Positions 9,055-17,694 of a DNA stretch of 57,094 bases are shown here, in pieces. The stretch is from Deltaproteobacteria bacterium (GTDB taxonomy: Bacteria; Myxococcota_A; UBA9160; UBA4427). The position numbers and the translations under genes were made by a program. The notes under the pieces were generated by a model that had not been told where the DNA came from, searched no databases, and saw only the letters and a list, made by a program, of their open reading frames with translations. The DNA lies in contig PBFW01000044.1 of assembly GCA_002719955.1 (NCBI GenBank), forward strand, positions 1 through 57,094, read 5' to 3'. Position 1 is the first letter of the stretch. Every line of letters begins with the position of its first letter.

Positions 9055-9475
9055 TAGAGGAGGAGGTCCAAGGACAGATCCGAATTGCCTGGCACCTGGA
9101 GCGGTATCACGGCATCGAGGCTCCTGATGTAACGGTCAGTTGGGTCTGCAAGCGGCATGGCATGGCCCGGATTCCGAACCGAGAAGGACGACGTGTCGTA
9201 CACGCGCACCGTGAACGGAAGCAGGTTCGTAGCCGTCACGGGCAGATAGACGTGAAGTTCTTGACGCTTACGCGGAAGGAGGGCTCGCCGGTACGGCGCT
9301 ACCAGTGCACAGCGATCGATGATGAGGTGCGCATTCGAGGGCTGAAGATCTACAAACAGAACACACAGGCCAATGCGATCGACTTCATAGACGAGATCGT
9401 CGAGAAATTCCCGCGGTCACGGGGTCTCGTAGCGGTAAGACGTCGTACGAAGCGCTACGGAAGAAGCTGTTCTCG
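9055..9475 (+). pseudogene. Truncated, frame-damaged IS481-type transposase relic
   Basis: An open stretch reads as the middle of an IS481-family DDE transposase: IRIAWHLERYHGIE, TVSWVCKRHGMARIP and then the catalytic-domain start DVKFLTLTRKEGSPVRRYQ. The reading continues through TQANAIDFID to about 9410 and then jumps to a short C-terminal piece (KTSYEALRKKL, in a different frame, near 9437-9470). The centre of the DDE domain is therefore missing. The N-terminal DNA-binding helices are also absent. No flanking terminal inverted repeats were found. It lies just after ackA and marks the left edge of the accessory stretch. It is inactive. Confidence 0.7.
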
Positions 9476-9732
9476 TGAGGAATGTCCGGGCCGGTGCCTA
9501 ATATCCAACCTCCAGACGACAAGCTGAACTCCACCCAGGCAACGACACGGAAATGGGCTGAGTCCAGTTTCCACCGTGGACTCCCGGTCCCAAGAGAATC
9601 CAGGGAATGATGAATACCCGGATCGAGGTTGGAGAGCGGTCTTCGTGGCGCGCCGGAGTCGCATTTTCGGAGGGTCCAGATCGCCGCCGCCTGAGCATTC
9701 CGGCCGGCGATTCCCCCTTCAGTCTTCCGACC

Positions 9733-11556
9733 TCAGTCCAGGCTCCGAATCCGATTCCCGCGAGAAATCGCGAATCCGCTGGCTCCCAGAAGCGTTAGGG
9801 CCAGTAGGGCGAGTGCGGGATTCGAGAGCATAGGCACGGCGGTGGCAACCACCATGGACTGACCCGAGTTCACGAGACCCCGGGTCTGGGTGGTGGGGGC
9901 GGCCCAGGAAAAATCCTCGGCAGCGCTCCCGATACCCTGGCGCTGGAGCGAGTGGTCACTGGCTGTAGAACTCGACTCGCTCACAGTGATATCCGTGGCC
10001 GTCATACCCGAGGCGACCCCATTGGTCGCGAGAAGTGCCCCCTCGTAGCTCAGGAATTCGACCACCTCGCCGCTCGAATTCACCAGGGCCAGGCCATCCG
10101 CCGGGCCATTCTGGAGACCCGCCTGGAAAAAGAAGAGGAAGCCGAAACCGCTGCCGTCGTCGGCGAGGACTCCCGAAAGGTTGAGGGTCGCCGTCGCCGT
10201 CCCCCCATTTCCATTATAGGTCACGACTTGCCAACCCGTGAGATCCGTGCCCGCGGCACCGGCGATTTCAAAACCCTCGAATTGATCGGTGCCCGCGTTG
10301 TCGTAATGGATCTCGTTGATGAAGGGTGACGGGCCCGGCGTCGTCACTTCGTCGCTCGGCGGGGAAACATCCCCATCGAGATCGACGGCTCTCACCGTGT
10401 AATAATACGACTTGTTCGGAATGACCGACGTATCCGTGAACTCGCTGACCGTGAGCAGGCCGGGATGAATCGGAATGGACCCGCCTCCCGGGGTGACGGC
10501 CCGCTCGACCCGGTAGCCATCGAGATCGCTCTCGAAGTTGTCGTTCCAGTCGAGTTCGATCCCGAGGAACCCCAGTGAAGCCGTCAGCCCCGCCGGGCGG
10601 GCGGGCACCCCACTGCTATCACAGACGCCGGAATAGAGACAGGTCACCCATGCGGGGTGATCGATGAAGGGATTGCGATTCTGCTGGTAGGAGTGGATGC
10701 GGTCGTTGCGAGCCTGCTCGGCCGCATCTACGGGATCCTGAAGGTGCCACTGGATCAATACGGAGAGCAGCCCCATATAAGCCGTACTGGCGTTGGCCCC
10801 CGTCGTGGTGATGAGGTTCACGTCGTCGGTCAGGATCAGGTCGGGCTCTGAGAATCCAGTCGTGCCGTGGACGCCTCCCTCATAGCGGGTATCCAGGTAG
10901 AAGAGCGCGCGGGCGACGTCGCCGCGACGTCCGATCCAGGTCTCCCAGCCGTCGGCACTGCGCCAATTCGATTGGCCGGGGTAGACCCCCGTCCCCCCCC
11001 CCACGCCTCCATTGAACGCAGTGGGCCTCTCCGCACAGGCGGCATTGCACTCCGAGTAGATGTTGTTGCCCCGGGAGCTGTTGTAGCCCTGGTCCGAAAG
11101 GAAGAGATGATGGCAGTCGGAGTAGGGATAATTCTGGCTGTTGTCATTCGGGAAACCATAGGAGGACGGCCATGTATGTTCGCGGTTGTACCCCCCCCCG
11201 CCCCCGCCGAATTTGGGGAAACTCGTATTTTTGTAGACGTCTAGGATGGCCGTGGCGTCGGCGGGATTTTCATCCGCCCAATCGAGAATGTACCAAGTAT
11301 CGATGGCCGTCGATGTATACGGGAAGCGCTGGTGATCGTCGATGACTTCGTGCAAGGTGGTCCGAAGCACAACGCTGCTCGAAGTCACCACCGAGTCGTA
11401 ATAACCTGCCGGCGGCGCGGCCCGGGCAAGGGGAACGATGCTCAAAAAGCCGACGACAAGGGATATCCAGATGCAGCCCCCCGGGCCTACAAGAACCAAA
11501 GACCCGAGACAAAATTCAGCACTAAGAACCGGCAACAGGAAGGGGAACATCAGCAA
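9733..11556 (-). CDS. Secreted endonuclease I with FN3, lamin-tail-like domain and IPTL-type sorting tail
   Basis: A 607-residue exported nuclease. A hydrophobic signal segment ends near LARAAPPAGYY. The EndA/Bsn endonuclease I domain follows (about residues 50-310), with the beta-beta-alpha-metal signature NREHTWPSS and the downstream DCHHLFLSDQGYNSSRGN block. Next come a fibronectin type III domain (about 320-410) and a lamin-tail-like domain beginning INEIHYDNAG. The C terminus is a sorting-tail array: a VPMLSNPALALL motif, a hydrophobic helix and a short basic end (ISRGNRIRSLD), resembling IPTL/PEP-CTERM tails. It probably degrades extracellular DNA for nutrients or competition and is held briefly at the envelope. 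TTG 11556 or ATG 11550 could be the start. Long C-runs near 10990 and 11190 are possible sites of sequencing error, but the frame is intact. Confidence 0.85.
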   Translation of the reverse strand: MLMFPFLLPVLSAEFCLGSLVLVGPGGCIWISLVVGFLSIVPLARAAPPAGYYDSVVTSSSVVLRTTLHEVIDDHQRFPYTSTAIDTWYILDWADENPADATAILDVYKNTSFPKFGGGGGGYNREHTWPSSYGFPNDNSQNYPYSDCHHLFLSDQGYNSSRGNNIYSECNAACAERPTAFNGGVGGGTGVYPGQSNWRSADGWETWIGRRGDVARALFYLDTRYEGGVHGTTGFSEPDLILTDDVNLITTTGANASTAYMGLLSVLIQWHLQDPVDAAEQARNDRIHSYQQNRNPFIDHPAWVTCLYSGVCDSSGVPARPAGLTASLGFLGIELDWNDNFESDLDGYRVERAVTPGGGSIPIHPGLLTVSEFTDTSVIPNKSYYYTVRAVDLDGDVSPPSDEVTTPGPSPFINEIHYDNAGTDQFEGFEIAGAAGTDLTGWQVVTYNGNGGTATATLNLSGVLADDGSGFGFLFFFQAGLQNGPADGLALVNSSGEVVEFLSYEGALLATNGVASGMTATDITVSESSSTASDHSLQRQGIGSAAEDFSWAAPTTQTRGLVNSGQSMVVATAVPMLSNPALALLALTLLGASGFAISRGNRIRSLD

Positions 11557-11684
11557 AAAACCCGCGATTCATCAGGAGGTGTCTCATTATAACCCCAGGA
11601 GCTGAACCTGAATTGATGCGAATCTGATTTTGATCCCAGGGGGAGGTCGGGAGGGGCACCGGCTGATAGGGCAGGCGCCCGACG

Positions 11685-11975
11685 ATCAGACGCCGCGGTG
11701 CGCGGCGACGAGCCCATCATCGGAGATCCGCCATCTCATCCTGAGCGACGATCCGACCCTTTTCCATGATGCGGAATCCGTCCGCGATCCGTCGCGCACG
11801 AGGGAAGCCTGTGCTCGACCAGAAGTACCGTACGGGGATAGGAGAACAGTGCGACCGGGCCTTGCTGGTCGATTGGGATTGGAGGTTGCGATGACTCCAT
11901 GAAATTTCGCTTGTTGTCCAGCGGGTGTTTCCCGCCTTAACGATTCGGACAAATGGGTGATCTAATCTAAGAGAC
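11685..11975 (-). pseudogene. C-terminal relic of a branched-chain/urea-type ABC transporter ATPase
   Basis: Two overlapping minus-strand frames together spell the end of a LivF/UrtE-like ABC ATPase. One contains RIADGFRIMEKGRIVAQDEM, matching the family's region after the H-loop. The other ends DDGLVAAHRGV, matching the usual C terminus with a one-base shift between them. Upstream the sequence is not recognisable and no Walker A or Walker B motif remains. It is too short and shifted to work. It lies upstream of the secreted nuclease gene in the accessory stretch. The rest of 11557-12012 shows nothing recognisable. Confidence 0.5.
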
Positions 11976-12012
11976 ACATCGCGGGGATTTCGTCCTCGAG
12001 GAGAGTGTCTTT

Positions 12013-12303
12013 ATGGCGAGCAGAAAGAAGCAAACGAGCGAAGCGGCAGTGCGGGAGATCGACTTTTTCGACCCTGGGGATGAAGATCATGAGCCGGCCG
12101 AGACTTTTATTGGATGCCCAATTGAGCAGCGTATTACAGGAACGGCTGGATCGGTGGAGGTTTTCCTCGGTGTGCCAGAACACGGATCACCCGAATTGAT
12201 TATCCCTCCCGACACCGCGCTCGATACGGTTGAAATGTTGGCCCGCATAGGTACGGGAGTCTATTTCGACTTCGATCCCGCTCCTGGTGTATTTGCAGCA
12301 TGA
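12013..12303 (+). CDS. Hypothetical protein, 96 residues
   Basis: An acidic 96-residue frame with no recognised family. It starts with a basic tail (ASRKKQ), then an acidic stretch (DFFDPGDEDHEPAE), and ends in a beta-rich-looking part (ITGTAGSVEVFLGVP, GVYFDFDPAPG). There is no signal peptide or membrane segment. Base composition here is clearly lower in GC than in the metabolic genes. It overlaps the next frame by 17 nt, and the pair may be one gene broken by a frameshift. The ribosome-binding site is weak. It may be real, a relic, or chance. Confidence 0.35.
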   Translation: MASRKKQTSEAAVREIDFFDPGDEDHEPAETFIGCPIEQRITGTAGSVEVFLGVPEHGSPELIIPPDTALDTVEMLARIGTGVYFDFDPAPGVFAA

Positions 12304-12601
12304 AGTTCTGGAACAGGCAGGGCTGCTACGCTTTGCTCTGATGGATCAACCCGGTTATTTAATTTCGACCCAGGCAGGCTACTTTGAAATTGAATGCGAC
12401 GGATTGGGCGTTGACCAATGGAGATGGATTACTGCGGCAGGCTTTACAACTTCGCAGTCGGCGATTAGCGACATTGAGGTTCCTGAACCATCAAACAAAA
12501 TGATGCTTGCTTTCGGGATAATGTTCTTGTGTGTGATGCGGAGAATAAGAATTTCAAGCTGCGTTTTCAGCACCACCGGTATTAGGGATTCTGACAAGTA
12601 G
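12287..12601 (+). pseudogene. C-terminal fragment of a PEP-CTERM exported protein
   Basis: The frame ends with a PEP-CTERM tail: EVPEPSNK, a hydrophobic segment (MMLAFGIMFLCVM) and the basic cluster RRIRI. It is preceded by a beta-rich stretch such as GYFEIECDGLG and WRWITAAGFTTSQSAISDI, typical of the end of a secreted sandwich domain. No signal peptide is present, and the only start is a GTG inside the previous frame, so the N-terminal half of the original gene is missing. A further 20 or so residues after RRIRI suggest the stop codon has been lost as well. The local GC content is low, which fits horizontal acquisition. Confidence 0.55.
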
Positions 12602-12733
12602 GCCCCAAGGGGCCCGATGTGACACGCAGAGTCGACGCGAGCGAGCGACTGGCCGTCGTCGATCGTCGCCGTGAGCACATGCGTCGCCGCATGGCGCGAC
12701 CAGTTGATCCGTGTCCTTCTAGGAGACTGAACT

Positions 12734-13978
12734 GTGACTTGGACTCCGCCCCCGCGTTCTCCGTGGGTCGATCAGCTGAACGGGCTCGGGTCGAGCCTCG
12801 GCGACGCCGGTCGTTCAATCGTGCCGCTCGACGAAGATCACGCGATCGAGGCCGCGATTCATGCGACGGGGCTCGACGACTTCGGCGACGATGGCTTTCG
12901 AGAGGGCCTCGGCGTGCTCGTTCGCGCGCTCGAAGACGAGGCGCAGCTCACGCTCGTTGGCAGGTTGATCGCGCGCGCGGAGATCGCGCGGATCCTGGAG
13001 AGTCGGCTCCGCAGCGAGAAGATCTTTCGCGACCACCCCGAGATCGAGGACGAGGAGGTTGTTGCTCCGCTGTTCGTCACGGGACTGGCTCGCAGCGGAA
13101 CCAGCCTACTTCATGAGCTGCTGTGGCATGACCCGGACAATCGCGTTCCCATTACCTGGGAGATGATGTACCCGGCGGTGGCCGTCGCGAACTCGGAGGA
13201 GGATGTCGCCCGGACGATCGAGCGAGCGGAGAAGGAAGTCAGAATGCAAGACTACATCCTGCCTGCGATGCGGACGATGCACGAGCTGAGTGCGGAGCTC
13301 CCCAACGAATGCATCTACATCTTCGCTCACGAATTTGCTTGCGACATGTTCACGGGCTTCTTCCAGATCCCGAGCTACACGATGTGGAAGTCGAGGCAGG
13401 ACCCGGCGCCATGGTACGCCTACCACCGGCGATTCCTTCAGTTGCTCCAGTGGCAGCAGCCACGCCGACGCTGGGTGCTGAAAGCGCCTTCCCACATGAA
13501 TCAGCTTGGCCATCTGTTCGGCAGCTACCCGGACGCGCACGTCATCATCACGCATCGCGACCCGCTGCGGGTGCTTGGTTCGCTAGCGAATCTGATGACG
13601 AGTCTGCAGTGGATGCGCAGCGATAACGTGCAGTACCAAGCCGTCGTCGAGGCGATGGCGTTTGGGCACGCCTACCTCCCTGAACGTGTGATGGAGCAGC
13701 GGGACAAGGGCACGCTGCCGGTCGAGCAGATCATCGACGTGCGCTACCAGGATCTGATGGCCGACCCCATCGGGACTGTTCGCCGCATCTACGAGCAGTG
13801 CGGCACTCCCCTGACTGGCGAAGCCGAACGGAAGATCGATGCCTGGATGAAGCAGCGCCCAAAAGATCGTCACGGCGCGCACGAGTACACTTTCGCCGAC
13901 ACCGGACTCGATCTCGCCGCCGAGCGTGCACGCCACGAGGCGTACCAAGCGCATTTCGACATTCCATCCGAAGTTTGA
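12734..13978 (+). CDS. Sulfotransferase family protein (Sulfotransfer_3 type)
   Basis: A 414-residue cytosolic PAPS-dependent sulfotransferase-like protein. The 5'-phosphosulfate loop is seen as TGLARSGTSLLHELL at about residues 116-130. The 3'-phosphate region is THRDPLRVLGSLANL in the second half, and a conserved WVLKAPSHMNQL block precedes it. The first ~110 residues are a helical region common to bacterial members. The start is GTG, with GGAG about 11 nt upstream. It runs towards the DUF1214 gene on the opposite strand. The acceptor (a lipid, sterol or glycan) is unknown. A second, diverged family member is at 15726. Confidence 0.88.
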   Translation: MTWTPPPRSPWVDQLNGLGSSLGDAGRSIVPLDEDHAIEAAIHATGLDDFGDDGFREGLGVLVRALEDEAQLTLVGRLIARAEIARILESRLRSEKIFRDHPEIEDEEVVAPLFVTGLARSGTSLLHELLWHDPDNRVPITWEMMYPAVAVANSEEDVARTIERAEKEVRMQDYILPAMRTMHELSAELPNECIYIFAHEFACDMFTGFFQIPSYTMWKSRQDPAPWYAYHRRFLQLLQWQQPRRRWVLKAPSHMNQLGHLFGSYPDAHVIITHRDPLRVLGSLANLMTSLQWMRSDNVQYQAVVEAMAFGHAYLPERVMEQRDKGTLPVEQIIDVRYQDLMADPIGTVRRIYEQCGTPLTGEAERKIDAWMKQRPKDRHGAHEYTFADTGLDLAAERARHEAYQAHFDIPSEV

Positions 13979-14111
13979 CGCGACTCGTGACCGCACCAGT
14001 GGAGAAGCCGATGACGCAGGCGATCCCTCCGGAGTTCTCGCGCAGCTGGCCGAGCGAGCACGGGAACCGCCGGTCGGTCAGCTGCTCGTTTTTCGGTTGG
14101 CCCGGAGCTTG

Positions 14112-15230
14112 CTAAAGCGTAATGAGCTCGCAGGTCGGGCTCGGGGGCAGGCTGGTGGGGAGAACCCAGCGAATCAGCGCGTAGCCCTCCGCCCGCCCGC
14201 CGGTGTCGAGCCAGTTGGGGACCCCAGGGTCCTCTGCCGCAATGACGAGGGTCCACGACCCGTCGGCGTTCACCTCGGCGAGGCCGTTGTTCGTGCACAC
14301 GTGGCGTTGGCGGTATTCGTAGGATTCCATCCACGGGCTGACGAGTACGATCCCCCAGTAGGGAGCGCCGCCCTTCGCGGGGTGGATCGTGACTCGCAGA
14401 GCCTGCCCCGGCTCGAGCTTCCAGTTGCCGCCCATATAGGCCATGTCGGATGCGGAGTGCGAACGAAGCTCATCTTGCGACTCCACGTTGTCCTTGCCGG
14501 CGCCGCCGGTGATCACGTTCACACTCTTGCTGAATCCCTTCCACATCTGAATGCACATGTTGGCTATGAACAGCATGTAGCGAGCGGCGAGCCTAATGCG
14601 TTCTGATGCGATCTCGGGCGTAATGTCCTGAGGGGGCAGATCCGCCCCAACGCGTTCGATGTCGAAACGGGCGGGGGCCTCGAGCGAACGGTCTCTGAAG
14701 GTCTCGCGCACCGCGATCTGTGCGGCACCCTCCGGCAGCGCGATCCAGTTGCCTTCGTGCTCTTCCTTCGAGACGATGATTTCGAAGTGCCCGTTCGCGT
14801 CGATCTCGAAGTCGTCGATCTGGTTCTGCACCAGCGTTCCCGTGCGACCCGAGGAGACATTCTTCAGGACGTCGGTTCCCACGGTCAGACCTATCGCGGG
14901 AGCCTCCCCTCTCTCGCCAGTGAGCCGGTACGTCTCGTGCTCGTCGAGGTGGACGAAGTAGTAGTTGACGTCCGGATTGTCGACCATGAGCTTCCGCGTC
15001 GGACCCTGCGAGTAGAAGATCTTCGGCCGCAGAGGATCGGCATACTCGATTACGTACTCCTGAGCCAACGCGGCGATTCGCGTGATCCAGCGGTAGCCCT
15101 CTGCCCAGTCTACGGGGTGACCGGGTTGTGGGGCAGAGACCATCAGGTCGACAGCCTCTCGCTGAGCGTCGAGCCACTTGTCCATGGCTTCAACGAGGAT
15201 CTTCGGAGGGATGCTGCTCGTTTGGTCCAT
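14112..15230 (-). CDS. DUF1214 domain-containing protein
   Basis: A 372-residue protein without a signal peptide or clear membrane span. The C-terminal third matches DUF1214: LRVTIHPAKGGAPYWGIVL, then a GLAEVNADGSWTLVIA-type segment and DPGVPNWLDTGGRAEGYALIRW. The N-terminal part contains a helix-rich region (WLDAQREAVDLM) and a beta domain with RPKIFYSQGPTRK. Homologous proteins occur beside sulfotransferases and lipid-metabolism genes in actinobacteria and proteobacteria, but no biochemical role is established. It converges on the sulfotransferase gene with a 133-nt gap that holds nothing recognisable beyond a 34-codon open frame. The start ATG has only a weak ribosome-binding site. Confidence 0.8.
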   Translation of the reverse strand: MDQTSSIPPKILVEAMDKWLDAQREAVDLMVSAPQPGHPVDWAEGYRWITRIAALAQEYVIEYADPLRPKIFYSQGPTRKLMVDNPDVNYYFVHLDEHETYRLTGERGEAPAIGLTVGTDVLKNVSSGRTGTLVQNQIDDFEIDANGHFEIIVSKEEHEGNWIALPEGAAQIAVRETFRDRSLEAPARFDIERVGADLPPQDITPEIASERIRLAARYMLFIANMCIQMWKGFSKSVNVITGGAGKDNVESQDELRSHSASDMAYMGGNWKLEPGQALRVTIHPAKGGAPYWGIVLVSPWMESYEYRQRHVCTNNGLAEVNADGSWTLVIAAEDPGVPNWLDTGGRAEGYALIRWVLPTSLPPSPTCELITL

Positions 15231-15317
15231 GCTCGGATATTATCACTACTCCAGCGGAGCCGGTAGAACCCTGAAGCAGGGCAGCATAATGGAGACCTTG
15301 CGAAATGGAAGACCGCA

Positions 15318-15480
15318 TCACCACTTTGGACTTCCCCTGTCATCATGACGACGGGGGGATCGCATCGCCGCAAACACGCGCAGTGCCAACACACCGGCAA
15401 GGCCGGATACGACGAAAGAAGGCTCGGGAACCGTGCGCACCGCCCTGGCGTGGTTGAAGATCCTGTCGTTCCTCGATCTC
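15318..15480 (-). pseudogene. PEP-CTERM tail relic
   Basis: Read on the minus strand, positions 15431 down to 15318 give VPEPSFVVSGLAG, then a short hydrophobic segment (VLALRVFAAMR) and a stop after a basic end, which is a recognisable PEP-CTERM sorting tail. In frame upstream is VTLRSRNDRIFNHA, reminiscent of the last strand of a secreted beta-sandwich domain. No start codon, signal peptide or body of the protein is left between here and the tRNA gene. It appears to be the surviving end of a deleted surface protein gene. Confidence 0.5.
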
Positions 15481-15545
15481 AGCGTCACCAGGCGTCACCA
15501 CCTGTTGAGGTTGAACCGCTCGAACCTTCTAAGTATGCGGAGTCA

Positions 15546-15622
15546 TGGCACGCCGGGAGGGATTCGAACCCCCGACCCTCAGGTTCGAAGCCTGATGCTC
15601 TATCCAGCTGAGCTACCGGCGC
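15546..15622 (-). tRNA. tRNA-Arg (anticodon TCG)
   Basis: A complete cloverleaf can be drawn on the minus strand. The acceptor stem is GCGCCGG with CCGGCGT, the D arm is GCTC/GAGC, and the anticodon stem is TCAGG/CCTGA with loop CTTCGAA. The anticodon is therefore TCG, reading CGA. The T arm has the invariant TTCGAAT loop. The discriminator is G and the CCA end is encoded. It sits between the PEP-CTERM relic and the second sulfotransferase. Confidence 0.95.
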
Positions 15623-15725
15623 GCAGGGAAGGCAGATCCGGATCCGACGATGTCGGAAACGGAGACCTGAAGGCGGGCGGAATCTAGCAGAGACGCCGAT
15701 GGGAGACACTGGCTATCCTCGGGCG

Positions 15726-16964
15726 ATGGCCCGCTCCTTCGATATCCCGCAATTCGTGGACGCCGCGTCGAGTCACCCCTTGCCCATTCGTGCCCTGAAT
15801 CGGCTCGGAGGGCTGATTCCGGGCAATCGGCCGCTCTCCGCCGAGGCGATCTGGTCGGCGGCCCGGACGCATTCGCTCGGCGACCTCGAACCGACGCCCG
15901 AGGCGGCGGACGCGCTCGAGGTTCTGCTCGACTCACTCGCGGCGAATGTCCGGATGAGTCTCGTTGGGCGCTTCTCGGCGCGGGATGACACGATTCGACT
16001 CGCGCGAACCCATCTTCGGATCCAGCGCGCGCTTCGCGACACGGCAGGTGTCGATTCGGTCGAGTTGCCGCGGTCGATCTTCATCGTGGGTTGGCCGCGG
16101 ACCGGCAGCACCTTCCTCCACCAGCTCCTCGCCTGCGACCCGGCCAGCCGGACGATCCCCTATTGGGAGAGCTTCGATCCGGTCCCACCCGAGCGCGGGA
16201 AGCCCGATAGGCGAGTCGCGAAGCTCGAGGAGATGCTCGGGTTCCTCGAGCGGATCGAGCCGCGCTATCACGCGATCCATCCGATGACCGCCGCGGCGAC
16301 CGAGGAGTGTGTTGCGCTCTTCATGAACGAGTTTCGGACACTGCAATTCGATTTTCAGTATCGGGTGCCGGAATACGCGCGCTGGCTGATCGGTCAGGAT
16401 CAAGGTGTCGCTTATGATCTCTATCGCCGACAGCTGCAGTTGATTCAATGGCATCGGCCCGTTGGCGAATGGCAGGTCTTGAAGGATCCGACGCATCTGG
16501 TCCATCTCGAGACACTCATCGAGCGTTTTCCCGAAGCTCGGTTCGTGTTTACCCATCGCGATCCCGCCTTTTCGATCTCCTCCCTATGCAGTCTGGTCTC
16601 CTATACCCGTGCGCTCTTCACGGACGATGTGGATCCGGTCGCGGTCGGCGCCGAGATCATGTCGGGCTATTGGCCGTCGGCGCTCGAGAAGGGTCGGAAG
16701 TTGCGGGCGAGCCTGGCGGACGGTCGTGCGGTCGATATACGACATCCGGATCTCGCTCGCGATCCGATCGCTACAGCCGAGGCGATCTATGCGGCTCTGG
16801 GGCTCACGCTGACGGAGGAGGCTCGTGGGGCGATGCGTGATTTTGCGAGGGGTCAGACGATGGAGCAGAAAGCGCGCCACACCCATGATCTCGAGGGTTT
16901 CGGGCTGACGCGTGCGGAGGTACGGGATCGCTTCGCGGGTTATTGCGAGGATCTGGAACTTTGA
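15726..16964 (+). CDS. Sulfotransferase family protein
   Basis: A sulfotransferase of about 412 residues, related to but clearly diverged from the one at 12734. The PAPS 5'-phosphosulfate loop is GWPRTGSTFLHQLL (about residues 122-135 from the chosen start). WQVLKDPTHLVHLETL and THRDPAFSISSLCSL form the 3'-phosphate side. The start is taken as ATG 15726; an ATG nine codons upstream is also in frame and neither has a strong ribosome-binding site. It follows the oppositely oriented tRNA-Arg and precedes a decayed hydrolase. The acceptor substrate is unknown. Confidence 0.87.
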   Translation: MARSFDIPQFVDAASSHPLPIRALNRLGGLIPGNRPLSAEAIWSAARTHSLGDLEPTPEAADALEVLLDSLAANVRMSLVGRFSARDDTIRLARTHLRIQRALRDTAGVDSVELPRSIFIVGWPRTGSTFLHQLLACDPASRTIPYWESFDPVPPERGKPDRRVAKLEEMLGFLERIEPRYHAIHPMTAAATEECVALFMNEFRTLQFDFQYRVPEYARWLIGQDQGVAYDLYRRQLQLIQWHRPVGEWQVLKDPTHLVHLETLIERFPEARFVFTHRDPAFSISSLCSLVSYTRALFTDDVDPVAVGAEIMSGYWPSALEKGRKLRASLADGRAVDIRHPDLARDPIATAEAIYAALGLTLTEEARGAMRDFARGQTMEQKARHTHDLEGFGLTRAEVRDRFAGYCEDLEL

Positions 16965-17124
16965 CGTGGGGCGCCACAGCCACCCGCGCGGCGTCGGAAG
17001 TCGAGCCCGAGCGAACTCAGATTTCCGATCGATCAGAAGGAGTTCACACCGAAGATCTTGCTGGCGGCGCTGTCGACATAAGGACTGGATTTTAGATCAT
17101 CCACCCGCGAGAGCGAGTTCAGCA

Positions 17125-17631
17125 GTGGCCCAGCACGAGATCAACGGAATCCGGACCGAGGTCGAAACGCGAGGTTCCGAGGAGGCGCCGGCCTTCCTTT
17201 TGATTCGCGGGCTCTCGAGTCAGCTGATCCACTGGCCCGAGGTCTTTCTCGCTCGCTTCGTCGAGGCGGGTTTTCGCGTGGTCGTCTTCGACAATCGCGA
17301 TGTCGGAAAATCCACGAAATTTTCGGCGGCGGGGATTCCCTCGATGCCGATCACCCTGGCGGGTGAGATCGAAGCGCCCTATTCGGTGGCCGATATGGCG
17401 GCGGTGTTCACGGATACGACCCGCGCCGATCGCCTGGCCGAGATCGAGATCCCCTTCTTCGTCCTGCATGGTTCGGCGGATCCGCTGATTCCGCCGGCCT
17501 GCGTCGCGGACACGGCGAAGCGGGTTCGCGCTGCTCGATTCGAAGTCATCGAGGGCATGGGCCACGATATCACCGTCGCGAATTCGCTGATCGTAGCGGC
17601 TGCGCTCATCGGATTCGCCCGACGGGCATGA
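17125..17631 (+). pseudogene. Alpha/beta hydrolase with internal in-frame deletion
   Basis: The 168-residue frame opens as a normal alpha/beta hydrolase: NGIRTEVETRG, an oxyanion-type segment LLIRGLSSQLIHWP, and then VVFDNRDVGKSTKF. It closes as one, with IPFFVLHGSADPLIPP holding the acid and EVIEGMGHDI holding the catalytic His. Between PYSVADMAA and VFTDTT (about nt 17400) the segment that should carry the G-x-S-x-G nucleophile elbow and cap is missing, roughly 110 residues compared with typical 280-residue relatives. The reading frame is kept. Without the Ser it should not hydrolyse esters. It is therefore called a decayed gene, although a short non-catalytic protein may be made. GTG 17125 is the likeliest start. 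Confidence 0.7.
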
Positions 17632-17694
17632 CGCCCGAGCGAGCGCGACGTCGGCCGGGGAGCGAGGGGCGGCGGATTCCAGGCGGGAGCGGGG

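Noticed and set aside
10986..11210. Long C-runs in the endonuclease gene as evidence of a pseudogene
   Set aside because: The frame stays open through both runs and encodes the intact catalytic region, so no frameshift is inferred.
12601..12614. GGCCCC-AA-GGGGCC palindrome as a terminator
   Set aside because: The loop would be too tight and no T-run follows; left unassigned.
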